Below the pieces are notes generated by a model. That model was not told where the DNA came from. It saw nothing but the letters and a program-made list of their open reading frames with translations, and did no database searches. Positions 35,601-48,501 of a stretch of DNA of 64,000 nt are shown here, piece by piece. The DNA is from Callipepla californica brunnescens (Eukaryota > Chordata > Aves > Galliformes > Odontophoridae), in contig JALIRH010000044.1 in the NCBI GenBank assembly GCA_023055505.1, forward strand, positions 1,550,001-1,614,000, in the 5' to 3' direction. The first letter of the stretch is position 1, and each line of letters starts with the position of its first letter. Made by a program: the position numbers and the translations under genes.

Positions 35601-38599
35601 GATTGATTAGATTGACTCTTAATTTAACTAGCAAATTCCACGAGGAACATTCCACCAAGTCTACATTACCATGCCCACAGTAGAAAGTAGATACAAAGTG
35701 CATCAGTCAGAATGATGCAATTGTCTTTTGTTATGCTTCATTATATCTGGTGTAGGACTTCCTTTTCTTTTCCCTCTGTATGTGAAATACCAGCTGTGTC
35801 CCCTAGCACAACTGTGCTCAAGTGTGGCATGAAAATCATTTAATGAAAGTATGCCCACTAGTTACCTGTAATGAACTGCAGCAGAGTTCAACTGTTTTGG
35901 ACTCATCTAAGAGAGCTCTGCTCCATGTATAATATAGCCTAGCCTCACTGTGAAAGTCAATTCCTAAACTTTTGAGACTAGAACAGTTTATTTCTTAATG
36001 ACAGATGCTTTAACACATTTGAAAATATGTATAAAGTTCTGTATATTATATTATTTGTGTGTGTGGGGGGAAGAATTGTATAAACTCCCACATACAGAAA
36101 CAGAAATTCAGTGAATACTGAAAAATCTGGGATCTGTAGGCATGACTTGGTGGCTGCATCAATCATTGCTACGATGCTACTGATTTGGCTGTCATAAAAC
36201 TAGACAGGCTTCTATTTTTATAAGTGCAATGCAATGCAAAAGAGACAAACAAACAAAAAAGGCATTTTATGTAGGTAAGGAGTAGTATTAAATACCTGAT
36301 AGATTACTAATGTAACCTGACTGTTTTCTCTTGGAATTATTTCTGATTGTGAAATATTTTGGATGAATTTTAACAGTCATTCACCAGTTTTCAGAAAGTT
36401 ATTACAATGTTTTGGCAGAGAAAATTGCAGCTGTAGCCCAATAAAGGTGGAATTGTCACAGGGAGCCCAGAGAGAACGAAGATAAGAAATATGATGTTTC
36501 TACTTTGCGAAGCAATAATTCCTAAATTTGATCAAGTGCTTTAATGGTGCTCTCCTGAGAAACATAAGAGTTAAAGTTAACAAGAATTAAATAAATGAAA
36601 TAATTGGCCAACAAATGTGAATTCCTCTGTCTCAAGATCTGTAAATTAAAATAAGGAAGAAGGAGTTGAAATCACTTCCCAAAAAAAGAAATGGATGATG
36701 AAAGCTTTTATTTGTGCCTAGGGTCTTATCTTGATGAACTTGCATGCTAACTTTAGAGAAGGTTACTAAAGGCACCGAAAGTTGTTTGGCAGCTTCCTGT
36801 CAGCTGCACAAAATCAGAAGGCATTACATTATTTTTCTTCATGAACAAAATCCAATGTGACTTAAAGTTCTTTTTTTTTTTTTAATGGAAAAAATGAAAA
36901 TTTGTCCTCATGTATGAAAATGATAACCTCTAGGAAGAGACCCAACAAGGAGAATGCTTTTCTGTTGCCAAATCCTTCAGCCTGTGCAAACCAAGCAATT
37001 CCCTGACATTCACCCAGGGCAGTCTGTGTCCAAGCCCAGGGGCTGCGAGGTGGGGAGGCTGCTGTGCAGACCCGGATTCCCCACTGAGAGAGCAGGGCCT
37101 GGCTGCTGCTGCTGCCTCCCTTTCCTGCAGCCCACCTCACAGGTTTCTATTGAGCCCTGTTACTTTGTGCTGGATCCTCTTGAAAGCTCTTAGCCTGGTG
37201 GAACATTTAGGGCCAGGCATTGTGAGGACGCATCCTCAGCTAATCCTCTACCCATTTGCCTCTAGGAAACGATACCTGTCAGGGCATTTCTCTGACTTTC
37301 TGACCCTTGGAAAAATTTGCTCTTGTGAGAGGCAGTGGTCATATAGCTATCTCAGGTGCCTTTGCGTCTCCAATCAGGCCACATCACCCATGGCCATCTG
37401 CCTGGCTGCCACAGTATGGTTGAACACTGGGAGAGGTGTCAGGGCTGCAATATCTGCCTTATTTTGTCATCTCTCTTCTGGCTTTTTGCCCTGAACAACC
37501 AGCAGTCCTCATTGCAATGCCTGGGCATGTCTCAGGGTATGGCAGAGGCCACCAGCTGGTTCCCAGCAGTTAAGAAGGATGAGGGCATCACAGGCAGGAG
37601 ACTGTCTGGCCGTGTGGGTTGGATCTGTGCTATGCATGCTGTTAGCTGACAGGTCCATAGAATGGGTGTCAGCCCTGGTCAGTTGCCTAGTATAGGTGTA
37701 GTCTCTGATGCCACACCAAAATGGAAGTTGCTGTACTCAGACTGTGAAGTAAGTCATAAAAACAAGGTTCCAGATTTCATTAGCTGAAAACAGCACGTGA
37801 TAAAATGGCATCATCTGTCCTTTTAATTTCTCCCCTCTCTAAGTGCATTTGTCCCTAAAGGAAAGCTTGTGCTGACAGGTATGGTGTGCTCATCCTCCCA
37901 GGAAACTGGCTTGCAAGTGGTGCTGTGATGACCCCTGTAGCCAAGGAAAGAGAAGTGAAGGGCTCAGCAAAAGTGCTCCCAAACCCATCCTGAAGATGCT
38001 GACTGCCTATGGCATGGAACTTGAAGAGACTCTAACCATTAGAAACAATGTGTTGTACTTAAAATGCTTCAAGGCAACATACCTTGTAACTAATTAGACT
38101 GATGAAGTAAAGTAACAGGCAGGTAATCTGAATCCTTATTTTTATTTTTATTTAATTTTTACTTTTTTAAATTTAGCAATTGTTTGGGCTCTGATAAAGT
38201 GAATCCCAATATGAATCAATTATTATTCCCTATCTCTTCTTGAAAAGAGAATTTCAGATGAATTGGACTATTCTGAAAACTGACAGATACTCCAGCCTCT
38301 GGCAATCTGCTAAGATTTTCTGTGCTTCAGTCCATTTACAAAAATGTTAATCAAACCCATAAAAAATGAAAATATTAATGCAGTGTTTGAATCACTAAAT
38401 TGGACAGACTTGAATTAGTTACCTTAGAGGAGGGCAAGTAAGTAATCCCACTGATGCTGAAATATTGTGATCAGTATTGCTTGATGTCTTCTTTCTTATT
38501 AGAACATTAAGTAGTAATTTCCTTTCCTCACCCGCCCCACACTTCACCTCATGCTTTATATTTACTGAGAACAGCAGGTAACAAGGCAAGCCTGGCATC

Positions 38600-39060
38600 T
38601 GACCAAAAAGGTTTTTTAGCTAGTGATTCATTAGTATGTATAAAAATAGCTAACTTTGTTTAAAGACACTTCTTACACAAGAAGAAAGGAGTTCAATTAC
38701 CATAGCTCATTCAAAGTGAAGATTTAACATCTTTACCAGGACAGTGCACTAATCCCGTGAATCCTGTTTATGTTGAAATGTAGTGCTATTGGCAATAAAC
38801 AGCAATTTGAGAAGTCATAACACAAGAAAATCATTGTCAAGTGACTTTAGAACTCCCTATAAATTTCCTCTTGATGACTTTGGCAGTAGTGCTCAACAAC
38901 AGAGTTAAATATTTGTATTAGATGCTCCTGCCTTTAACAGACTAATTAAAAAGATGGAATTCTTTGATTCTATCTCAAATCATTTTAGTTCTAATCTCTC
39001 TTGGGCAAAGTCAGCTCTATAAATTGAGCTAAATGTATTTTTTTTTTTCCTTAATAGAGA
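38600..39060. promoter_or_regulatory. Candidate conserved non-coding element
   Basis: Repeat-free block with TTTGTTTAAAG, CAATTACC, GGCAATAAACAGC, AACAGACTAATTAAAAAG and related homeodomain/forkhead-like motifs. It ends at a T-run near 39041. Function is inferred from texture only. Confidence 0.3.
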
Positions 39061-40550
39061 CTTTACAGTGTAGCAGTAAATTCAAGCACTGGGAAAGTAA
39101 ACACAACTGAAGTGCTTTTGATGATGCTAATGTGTAGTTGTTATGGTTATAATCCCATTACACAGACCACTACCTTGAAGGTTACAAATTCTTTGAGAAA
39201 TTCTTCTAATGGGAAAGGGCTCTGCATAAATCTTAGTGTTAAGTATAATAATCTAGGGGAGGATTTAGTTTTGAAGAACTAAGACACACAGGCTACCTGT
39301 CATGAAGAGCATCTGATTTGTATTTCCCAAGAAGCTATCTAGTGGAATAACAGTTATTAAAATAAATATATACTAAATTCATCCTTGGGATACAGTTGCA
39401 GGTGAATGAATGGTGGTGAGGGTAGAGATTTATCCTAACTTTGCTGAGGAATGGGTTGCTGTTTGCCACACGGCTACGTTTGCAAAGTGCCTGTTCTACT
39501 CTACGCCTGCAGACTTAAGAAACAATAACTGTGTCAGGAATTGTCAGTCTAGAAACCTAACTCCAAACTCAGTGAAGTCAATGTGAGACTTCCCATTGAT
39601 TTTAATGATTTGGAGCTAAGTATTTCTAAGACAAAAATCAATACTGTCCCACAGTGGTAATGTTTTCATGTGTTTCTATTGATTCTTTTGTTGTAGATTA
39701 CAGGATACCTTGGCACTGTCAAGATACAAAGTTTCAGCAAACAGATTTGATTTATTAACATCTGCAGTAGCAAGTATTTAGTGAGTATCAGCAAACAAAA
39801 GTCCACCAGAAAGAGCACCAGGGAAAATGACTTGTTGCACAATGAGAGTTGGAATCGAATGGGAACAGGTTTTCTTAATACCAGTCTTATGTCAGAAATC
39901 TATGTAATGTACTAAGCGCAAGTTGTGCATTCCAAAACTTATTAAAAAACAAAAACAAAGACAAAAAACAAACAATGAGTGCATTAAATATAAGAAAAGT
40001 CTCACCTCTTTGGAACTACCACATTTATCTCTTGTCTGTGAAAAATAACATTGCCATGAGAGTACGGTTACAAAAAAGATGCCAAAAGTCTCAAATTAAA
40101 TTGAGCTCAGCCTGACAGTTATGCTTTATAATTTAATAAAGGATCATCTCATAAATACTTTTAGTGAAATGCAATGTCCTGTTTCAGAAATATGTTGCTG
40201 TATATATAGCATCTGAGTTACAAATGCTAGTCATGGACATAGTCAACAGAACTGCTTGTGCTAGTAATAGTTACAACTGTGGATTCTTCAGCTGACAGCC
40301 CTGACACTGGGCTTTGTGCCTCCTTAAAACCAGACAAAAAATCTCCTGTAATATCTCTATAATGCCTCTTTAAATTCTAGGCATCTAGTTCAACCTGATT
40401 TCAATACTATTTTAAACAGTTCACACAGTTTAAAAATACTATGGCCATATAATGGTCAGGTGTAAACATCATTTCCTCTGTCTTAGAGGATCATTTTGCT
40501 GGAAGAGAATTTGAAACCTTTCTAATCTCAGAACTTTCCTGATCCAAACC
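39061..40550. other. Intergenic DNA, no gene recognised
   Basis: Unique AT-rich sequence without transposon, simple-repeat array or credible coding frame. Confidence 0.5.
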
Positions 40551-40960
40551 CAAACCTACAAATTACACTCAACATAGACCACAAAGGGTCATGTTCATTT
40601 GTGTTTTCCAAACAGAGTAAATCTTAATTTTCTAATTGAATTTGTAATCACTTGTCTTGTAATTATTACAGTAAGAATCTCTCTAACGGTTCAATCGATC
40701 ATAACAGAAGTGCAGATACCACGTAAATCTTATCAAGATCACTCAAATAATGGGATTTTTGTTTGCAAGGTGTCGATTGGTTTTAGAAGCATTGATAATG
40801 ACTCCAGACAGTCAATAAATAAGGAGACTTTAACATTGCCGGTAGGAGCCGAACTGAACTATCTAATCTTTTTAAAATGACAGACAACACAATGAACTCT
40901 AAACTTAATCCCCTCCAAACACTAAGGAGACAGTTTAGTACTTAAAGTACTATTCAGACT
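40550..40960. promoter_or_regulatory. Candidate conserved element retaining CpGs
   Basis: This block contains ACCACAAAGGGTCATG, TTTCTAATTGAATTTG, TTGTAATTATTACAG, CGGTTCAATCGATCATAA, TTATCAAGATCAC and GTGTCGATTGG. Several CpGs persist in otherwise CpG-poor AT-rich DNA, which may point to constraint. A 93-codon open frame (40599-40880) spans it but has no known family, so non-coding constraint is the simpler reading. Confidence 0.35.
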
Positions 40961-43900
40961 CAAAACCTACATTTAAAAAAATCATTAAGCGTCTGAGTTA
41001 AATACACAGACCCGGGGAAATTCAGAGTGAAGGCTGCAGCTCCGGGGTGGTTTTCCTTCTGGTGGCTCCTGGGCTGTCTTGTGGCAGGTTGTGAGACTGC
41101 CAGCAGCTTGTGCACAGCAAGGAAAATACCTGCGGGTATTTTGAAAACAAGTTTGTAGTCAAATAATGTAATATATATATGTAAATCTGAAGTCTTACTT
41201 TATTTGTGTTCTAGTGACAAAATTTTCCCCTGAGGTCTTTAAGAAGAGATGGGGGTAAACTTTGCAGGCAAAATTCCAGCTGTCAGAATTTACCCCACTG
41301 GGTTCATAACCTCTGAATGGAACACATGCCCTTTAGGAGAAAGAGGGAACTGTAAATGTAAAGCTTTTGTAGATGGGGGAGAGGGTGTCAGGCAATGACT
41401 GATCAAAATTCTTAACTTTTATTTTTATTTCTCTATATCCTCAAGGGGCAGCATCTCCAGGTATTACAAGTCACTGAGATTAACTGTGAAAGTCTTCTCC
41501 TTTACTTGAAATAATGAAGCAAGCAAGCCTTGTTTCAGAATGTGACAGCCACCACAGTTAAATGTTTCTCTCACGCTTGTTAATAGAAAAAGAAAAAGTT
41601 GTTTGATAATTACTTCAATGCATTTAATTATTTTATGTATGTAAACATGTAACACATATAAACCATGCCTTATTTAACTTCATTGGGGTTTTTTCTGACC
41701 GTGGGGCTATATCTTACACTAGTAATAAAAAGGTGAGAAAATATTCATTATCAATTCTACCAGATAACAGTTTGCTTTCTAACTTGTTTACTGTTGCTGC
41801 ACTCAGTATAAATATGAATCTGACCAGTACTGGTAAAAGTTCAGTGTCACCCTATTCTCCATGGCTTACACCTTGCAAGTCTCTTTATTGATCTGTCTTA
41901 TAAATGTATGTCTAGCTAATGAGTGGAGGAATCAGCATATTCTGACATTTTCAATATGTTCCCCTTTCTGCTTAATGTAAGGCTTGGCAGGACAAGTGCT
42001 TTGGCTTCATTGTTACAACAGCCCGTGTATCTTTATTGGGCCTCCTGGGTAAATGGAGACAAGAAGTTGTTAAATCTCTGTATTTATTATTAATTAATTC
42101 TACTGAACAGATACTTCCTGTGATTTTTTCCAAAACTTCTCTGTGGCTTAGGTAGATTTCTGTATGTAGAAGAGAAAATACAATTTAAATAACCATTTAG
42201 ACTTGAAATAAGGAATTTTCAGATATCACAATCTTTTTAAGTTGTTGTATTCAACCTGTTTCTATGCAAAATTATGTATTTTATTTCCTTATGAGTATCC
42301 TAATTTTTTTAATATGTTATAGTGAGTAATTTCAAACATTTGGTTGTTAACAACTGATTCTCAGTTCAGGAATTTCTGAGGCTTCCCGTCTTCATTTTGC
42401 CATGATTACTTAATTAAGCTTGTCTTTCTGGTTCAGGCAGGCTGTAGCTACATGTTGGTTAAGCTGTTGTTTAGATGAGACATTATCAGGAGAGCCAAAA
42501 TCTTATAATGTGTTGTTACTAAGAGACGTGTTGCTTGTATTCCCATGATGAGATCAACTGGCAGAGGTGAGACAATAACTATTTATTTGGCATTCCTGTC
42601 TGGTGTTTTAAACCATTTTGTGCAGCCTCTGTTTATATTAAATGCACAAGCTATATCTTGATTTCAGGCTCCAGTTCTATTAATGAATTTTGCTGACCTG
42701 TGACAACATTCAAGATTCTGTAATATGAATCTTAAAATGTTGTTGTTATTATTAATTTTTTAATGGTCAAATAGCCAGATTTGATGTTCAGTATTTTATC
42801 AGGTGGCTCATTCTGGTAAAAATTAGTGGAATTATCTCTTTCATGGTGCTTTTCCTTTGCAAACCTGTATTTTCATATAGCTTGATAACTATTGCCTGAG
42901 TCAGGCCAACATGAAAAGAAAAAAAGAATGTTAATGAATCAAAAAACTACGAAGTACTACATCAAGCTGATTTAGATTTATTTTCTTTCCTTCTTGTTCT
43001 GCATAAATCTTTATTAGTCACTGATAAAAACTGCATCCTAAATATGCTAGTTGAGCTTATTATACAGTAAAAGACAGCACTGTAGAAAGCCTTGCAGGAA
43101 GAAAGACTGTTAGAGACCTAGATAACTGCTCATGAATAAATCTAAGCATTGTCCAGTAAGAGCAGTACAATAAGGGCCTCTGCATTCTTTCTCTGTTCAG
43201 AGACTTATGCACAGCATTAGCTCTGTAGACTGGTTTGACTTCTGCATGTGTTTTCCTTTCAAAGATTTCCCTCTGAAAGCAGAGAAGACAGAAGAGCAGC
43301 TGCCTAATTTGATACTACATTAGATATCTTTTACTCCTCTTTTCACTACCACACATTCCCATTTGTTTTTTTTTTGGGGGGGGAAGAGACTTATAGCTGA
43401 CTCAGTCCATAACATATCGAGCTATAATTAAAGCTTATTAAATTATTATTATTGAATGTCTTTGAATGTTTATATCAGTGGTAACTATGAAAGTATTTAT
43501 GAAACCAGATGATCACTGTCAGCACTGTGGATAAAACCTCCATGTCCTGGTCTGGGTGGCACAGGACTTGGGAATTAGCACCTCTGTGACCCCTGTGGCC
43601 TCACTACAATTCGATATTTAAGGCATGGAGCTGCCCTGTGCTTTGTAGTACAGCCAGCGTGCTGCCATCCCCAGCTCCTGGGCTCTGCATGGAAAGCAAA
43701 CTCTGCTTCCAGAACTAACCCTGCCATGTTGTGAGCTTCCTGCTGAGAAGGTAGATGGTCGGACAGTGTTTTTCCTTCCAAAAAGAATAGTTGTTGCTGT
43801 ATCATGAATTCCCATCTGTGCAGTGGGTTCACAGGGAACTTTTACCAGCTTCCCAATTTCTGAATTGATCAGCCTCACCTCTGACTCCCAAACTGCCTGT

Positions 43901-46900
43901 GTATTTTTAGCCATGTAACACTAAACCAGATCTGCCTTTGTTTTTGTGATTTTTTTTTAACAGGAAAGCATTCATTAGCAAATGTTGTGAGAACAATACA
44001 GTAACTGGAGGTTATTTAATATGAAAATATTGTTGATTGTTCCTTCCCTAGAAATCTCTCCTGCCAACTCGCTTCCTGCCAAATGAATCAGCAAAAGCTG
44101 CCCCTGAAGGTTGTTAATATATAATACAATCATCCAGCACCGCACTTAGTTCTTATCTATAAAGTCCGTTTGTGATCAATGATTCACATCTTTTGATTAG
44201 TCTCTGAGCACAAACTGTTTCTTAATATAAATTAATGGCCTTGGAATTTCTAAATAAACACAGGCTTTTGTTTAGCATCATTTCCTATTTTCTTACTGAA
44301 ACAGAGTCTTACTGTAACTGTTCAGTTTTCAGTGGAAAAAAAAAAAAGTGTGTGGACTGCTGGAATGTTCTTAAAAAACAAGTGGTTCCTTTCAGACCCT
44401 ATGGTGTTGACTTAAAAGGTTTAACCTGCTGTGTTAATTGAGTATAACTGGGAGATAGTACTAGTATGCAGCTACGATCATCAGATAGGGTAAGAAATTG
44501 TTCTTGCCCTCATTTACTGGGGGAGGGGAGTTTTATTTTGAAGTATACTTCGTCTATGTAAGTCTTTTCTCGACCTTTCAAATACAAAACAAATTAGCTA
44601 AATATTGGTAATTTCAAAAACTTCCTCCTGCACTTCTCATTGTTGCTAATGTAGCCATGTTGCTGTCACACATATAACCAAGCTCTTTGGTAAACAGCAG
44701 TCCTGAAGGTTTCCTCTGGCCAGGGCTGACTAATAGGGTAATTAAAATACCAAACATCACAGAGTGGTTTGCGAATGTTAATGATCCTCTCTTGCAAACT
44801 TCAGTGGAGCAAGTGTAGAGAATGTGGAAGAAGCCTGACCCACAGAGAGCTGGTGCAAGAAGCTTTCTGAACATTTCTTTTGCTTTTCTTCTTTTTCAGT
44901 AGTTACTTGATTTAAATCAATTAGATGGAGTTTAAACTAAGCTGAAATAAGAACCTGGGAGAAGAGAAATGCCTAGAGACATTTAGTTTAATTAACTGCT
45001 AGCCAAAGTGAATCAAGCTTATGTTCAGACAAGGGATTTCTTTTCCCTAAAATATTTAAAGAATACAGGCCACGATAAAAGTGATCCAGCAGGTTGTTCT
45101 GGTGGTTCTACAGGGTGTTGCTTTGCAGTAAGGACAAGCTCAGGTGAAGCAGTGTCTGTCTATCCCTACAGCACAGTGACAGAGCTCCTTGCCAGGCAGA
45201 GGTCACCTCCTATGACATGTCCATTGGGCGCCTGGTCTTGACTTCAAAATCATTTCCATTTCTATCTTGCTCTGTGCCACTGACACAGTCAGCACCTGTC
45301 AGGGAAGAAACAAAGCTTCCCCATGCCCCTGGGCAGCTTCTGGCTCAGGGTCTTACCCAGTGTCTGTTCCATGTGGCAGGGAAAACAGCATAGCATTTGT
45401 TTCTCAATGGCACCAATGTTATACAAACACATAGAATGAAATGTGCCAGTCAGGAGTACCTTCATCAAACCAGTAGTCTCTGTGGCTCTATTGACTTTTA
45501 CAGAGATAACATCAGCACCAGAGAGGATCTCTCCTGATATGATTAGGCACTTGGAAGGTGTCAATAAAATGTCAAAAGAAGTTGATGATGAACCTCGCTT
45601 CTAGCAGGAGAGATGTTTTGAGCAATTTGCCATAGAAATAACAGATATAAGTGTGCTATCAAACGTTATTACCTCCATACTCTGGTGATTTGTATATGCT
45701 GTCTTATTTTTAAATCTGGTGTAATTAAAACAAAAAGCAATATATTTACAGATTTTTACTGTAATCCAGGAAGCATAATTCACTTAAACATTATGAAAAA
45801 ACACAGTCATTTCCCACCTGGCATGGAATACAGGAGCCTGCAATCGGGAAAGTACACAGCTTTAAAGGAATGCCTTTTATCAGATGCTAGCTGGAGAAAT
45901 GTTTTATGCACAGACACAGTAGTAGCTCACTTGCAGTGATGTCAAGTTCCCAGCCACAGGAGCTCTCGCAGCACAGGAGCACTTTCCCAAGGTTCTTGGC
46001 CTGGTTAAAGCTCAACTAGTACAAGTGTGATGCCCTAGAAAAGGTCATTCCTACCTTCTCTTTCAGCTTTGTAGGTAAAATCCAGAAATGGGGAGAGGGG
46101 AGCAGGCTGGAGGGGAGCATGAGGCAAGAGCACCTACAGCAGGAAGGGCTCTCTTGTCAGGTGCTGACACTAATGGGCTCTTGTGCTTGTAGCAGGCCAT
46201 AGACCCACCACTACTTATTAGAGCTTTCTTCACATGTCACAATCTAGCATTACTTCAGTATGGGTATAAACTGCTCCAGAGAGCCAAGCACCTGGGCCAG
46301 GGGCAATTTTGTTCTACTGTTGTTAAATGTGTATTTATAGGCAGCTGTGATACCTACAACAACATTTACACAATGGATCAAGTACTATTTATTTTGATTG
46401 GTTCACTTCTGAAGGAGCTCCTGCCGGTTTGGAAAAGGAGTGAGAAGTAATTGTATGCAAAACCTTTGTATCAAAGTATCAAACTTATTCAAAATCACAC
46501 ACAAACATTCATAAAAGCACTCCAAAATGTGCTGCCTTCGTTGAACCCTACCAGGATCAGATGCATCATGTGCCAGGAGATGAGTTCTGCTCTGTGCTGT
46601 TCAGGAGATGGCTGGTAGCTCTTGAACTGCCTACACTAAGTCTACAGCCCAGCCTCTGGTAAGGCACCCTTGCAGCAGACTGGTATTTTTCATTTTTCAT
46701 GTATGTTGCTAATATAATATGGAGAAATTTCATTCAATGGTAATTAACTTTCCTTCAGGTATTCAAGTATGACCAGTGACATACTCTTAGCTGTGAAGGA
46801 AGGATCGTGGCAAGGAGGCTCAAAAAAAAAAAAACAAAAACAAATAACCCAGCATTTATCTGCAGTGACATGACTGGTAAGGAAAAGGTAAAACCCAGAG

Positions 46901-48330
46901 GAAGTTGTAGTACTGTGATTTAGTTCAGAACTTTTAAACTTTCAGTCAGAAGTGGAGTAGGAATGGCAAGACCCGAACAAACAAGGTATCTACAAGGTAG
47001 ATACCAAACTCCTTAAATGTAATAATTCTTGCTGTTAGTAATTTTATTTTCGCATGATCACTTCATATTTGATAAATTATCTTTTAATCTAGTGTCTGTT
47101 AAGATTGGGCTGAATGGTTACAGTATCTTTTCATCTGCATTTGTGTGACATCCAGTGGCTGGATGGGTCAATCACAGGCATCTATTTCCTACTAAAGGTG
47201 TAAAAACAATTTGGAACACTAAAGAAATAGAAGTACTGACAATTTATGCCAATTAATTGCTTAATTTTAGTTTAAAAGTAAACAAATGATTAAAGAAGCT
47301 CAAGGGAGTGCCTTTTGGACTTGTATGCATGTAACACAAGTACAGACCTTAGAACTCCCTCTGCACTTGCCTCTGGGGTGAGCTCCCCTCCTCAGCACTC
47401 CTGCTGGGACAACTTATCGCTACTGGCAGAAATGAGTAATTTATATTTTCCTGTACTGAATTCTTGACTGCATCCTTGGAGTCAAGACTTGTACTAATTT
47501 TGTCTGGCACAGCACTGGTTGAAACTTTTGAAATACCAAAAAAAAAAAAAAAAAAAATCCAGTATAACAAAACTGATATGCCACTCAATATAAAATTATA
47601 TTTCCCAAAAGCCATTTAAATTGAAAGCTCTAGAACTGCAGTCTCATGTCTGAAATAACTGCTGGACATTAAAATACTCGGGAGCAGTTGTACAAGGTAT
47701 GATAATGATGTGAGCCTAGTACAGCTCTAAACATTGCAGGTTTCTAAGCAGGTAATAAGTAGTAACAGTTTTGTTTGTTGCATAAGGACATGCATTCATA
47801 TAAAAATTATTGTTGTCCCTGAATATTTTTTATATACTGTTATTAAAAACAGCATCTGCTAATGCACAGAATGAAAAAGGTGAGAATGCGAGAGTTTGTG
47901 CTTTTCCAGTTCACTTTACAAGGTCCACAAACCTGTACTCTTTTTAAGAATACATTTAAAAAAAAATCTTGTAATATTTAACAAAGAAACTGAGCATTAA
48001 TATCTTGTGTCTGACATAACTTTAAAATTATGTTTTCCAACTGGCTTAATATTTCAGGGTTAATAATTCTTACTGGCCTACTGTTATAAGGATGTAGATA
48101 TATTATTTTTGCCAACAGATTTTCTGTTAAGATAAATCAGACGCATGCAGAAAAATGACTGTACCGGCCTGAATATTGCACACAAGGCAAATGTTACCAG
48201 CAGAGACAGGAAAACAGCAGCTGTGCACCATTCTTGGACACAAAGTCCTCAGGAGTCACGAGGTTAGTGCAGGATCTGTTTTTTCATGCCTGGTTCTGCT
48301 GACTGCGGAGTCGCTTAGTCAACGATAATG
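40961..48330. other. Intergenic DNA between HHEX and EXOC6, no gene recognised
   Basis: AT-rich DNA with a T10-G8 junction at 43366-43383, an A13 run near 46822, an A20 run at 47538-47557 and no recognised transposon. GC-richer patches at 43550-43900 and 45100-45560 carry short overlapping open frames without family resemblance. It ends just before the alternative EXOC6 first exon. Confidence 0.55.
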
Positions 48331-48379
48331 ACCAGAATAAAAGTCTTCTCCTAAAGTTAGAGCAGTTTTTACACTAACT
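48331..48379 (+). promoter_or_regulatory. TATA-like box and short leader of EXOC6 alternative exon 1
   Basis: GAATAAAAGTC at about 48335-48345 lies 35-45 bases before the ATG at 48380. It would serve as a weak TATA-like box with a very short leader, or simply lie in a longer leader. The in-frame TAA at 48338-48340 closes the frame upstream, supporting 48380 as the first usable ATG. The flank is not a CpG island, unlike the downstream EXOC6 promoter. Confidence 0.35.
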
Positions 48380-48501
48380 ATGGCAAGGAAGAGCAGGACA
48401 AATATGTCTGAAATGTATCTAGAAGAAAACAAAGATCAGATATATGAAAATGCCCTTGCTGAGATCGAGTCCTTTGAGCTGCCTCTTGGAACCACCCTAA
48501 G
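48380..48501 (+). CDS. EXOC6: EXOC6 alternative first coding exon
   Basis: The 122 bases encode 40 residues plus two bases of Arg41, starting MARKSRTNMSEMYLEENK and ending ELPLGTTLR at donor CTAAG|GTATGC. The end parallels the canonical first exon (EIES...TLR), and both stop after AG of the same Arg codon, so either could join exon 2 in frame. From memory, a mammalian EXOC6 isoform has a closely similar N-terminus with an LAEI.SFELP core, starting near the third Met here (48413). Starts at 48380, 48404 and 48413 are all possible; 48380 has A at -3 and G at +4. EXOC6 (SEC15A) is an exocyst subunit that binds Rab11 and tethers secretory vesicles at the plasma membrane. Confidence 0.82.

Larger units (their letters stand above)
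30595..38600. other. Intergenic DNA, no gene recognised
   Basis: AT-rich interval with an A22 run at 32648-32669, a T16 run near 33313, a T13 run near 36871 and a 19-base tandem duplication at 31930-31967. A block near 34100-34300 (GAGCTTTACAAG, GCATTAAATGC, AGTTAATTTAG) could be a conserved element. A GC-richer patch at 36950-37660 carries overlapping open frames on both strands up to 114 codons, none with a recognisable family. Confidence 0.55.
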
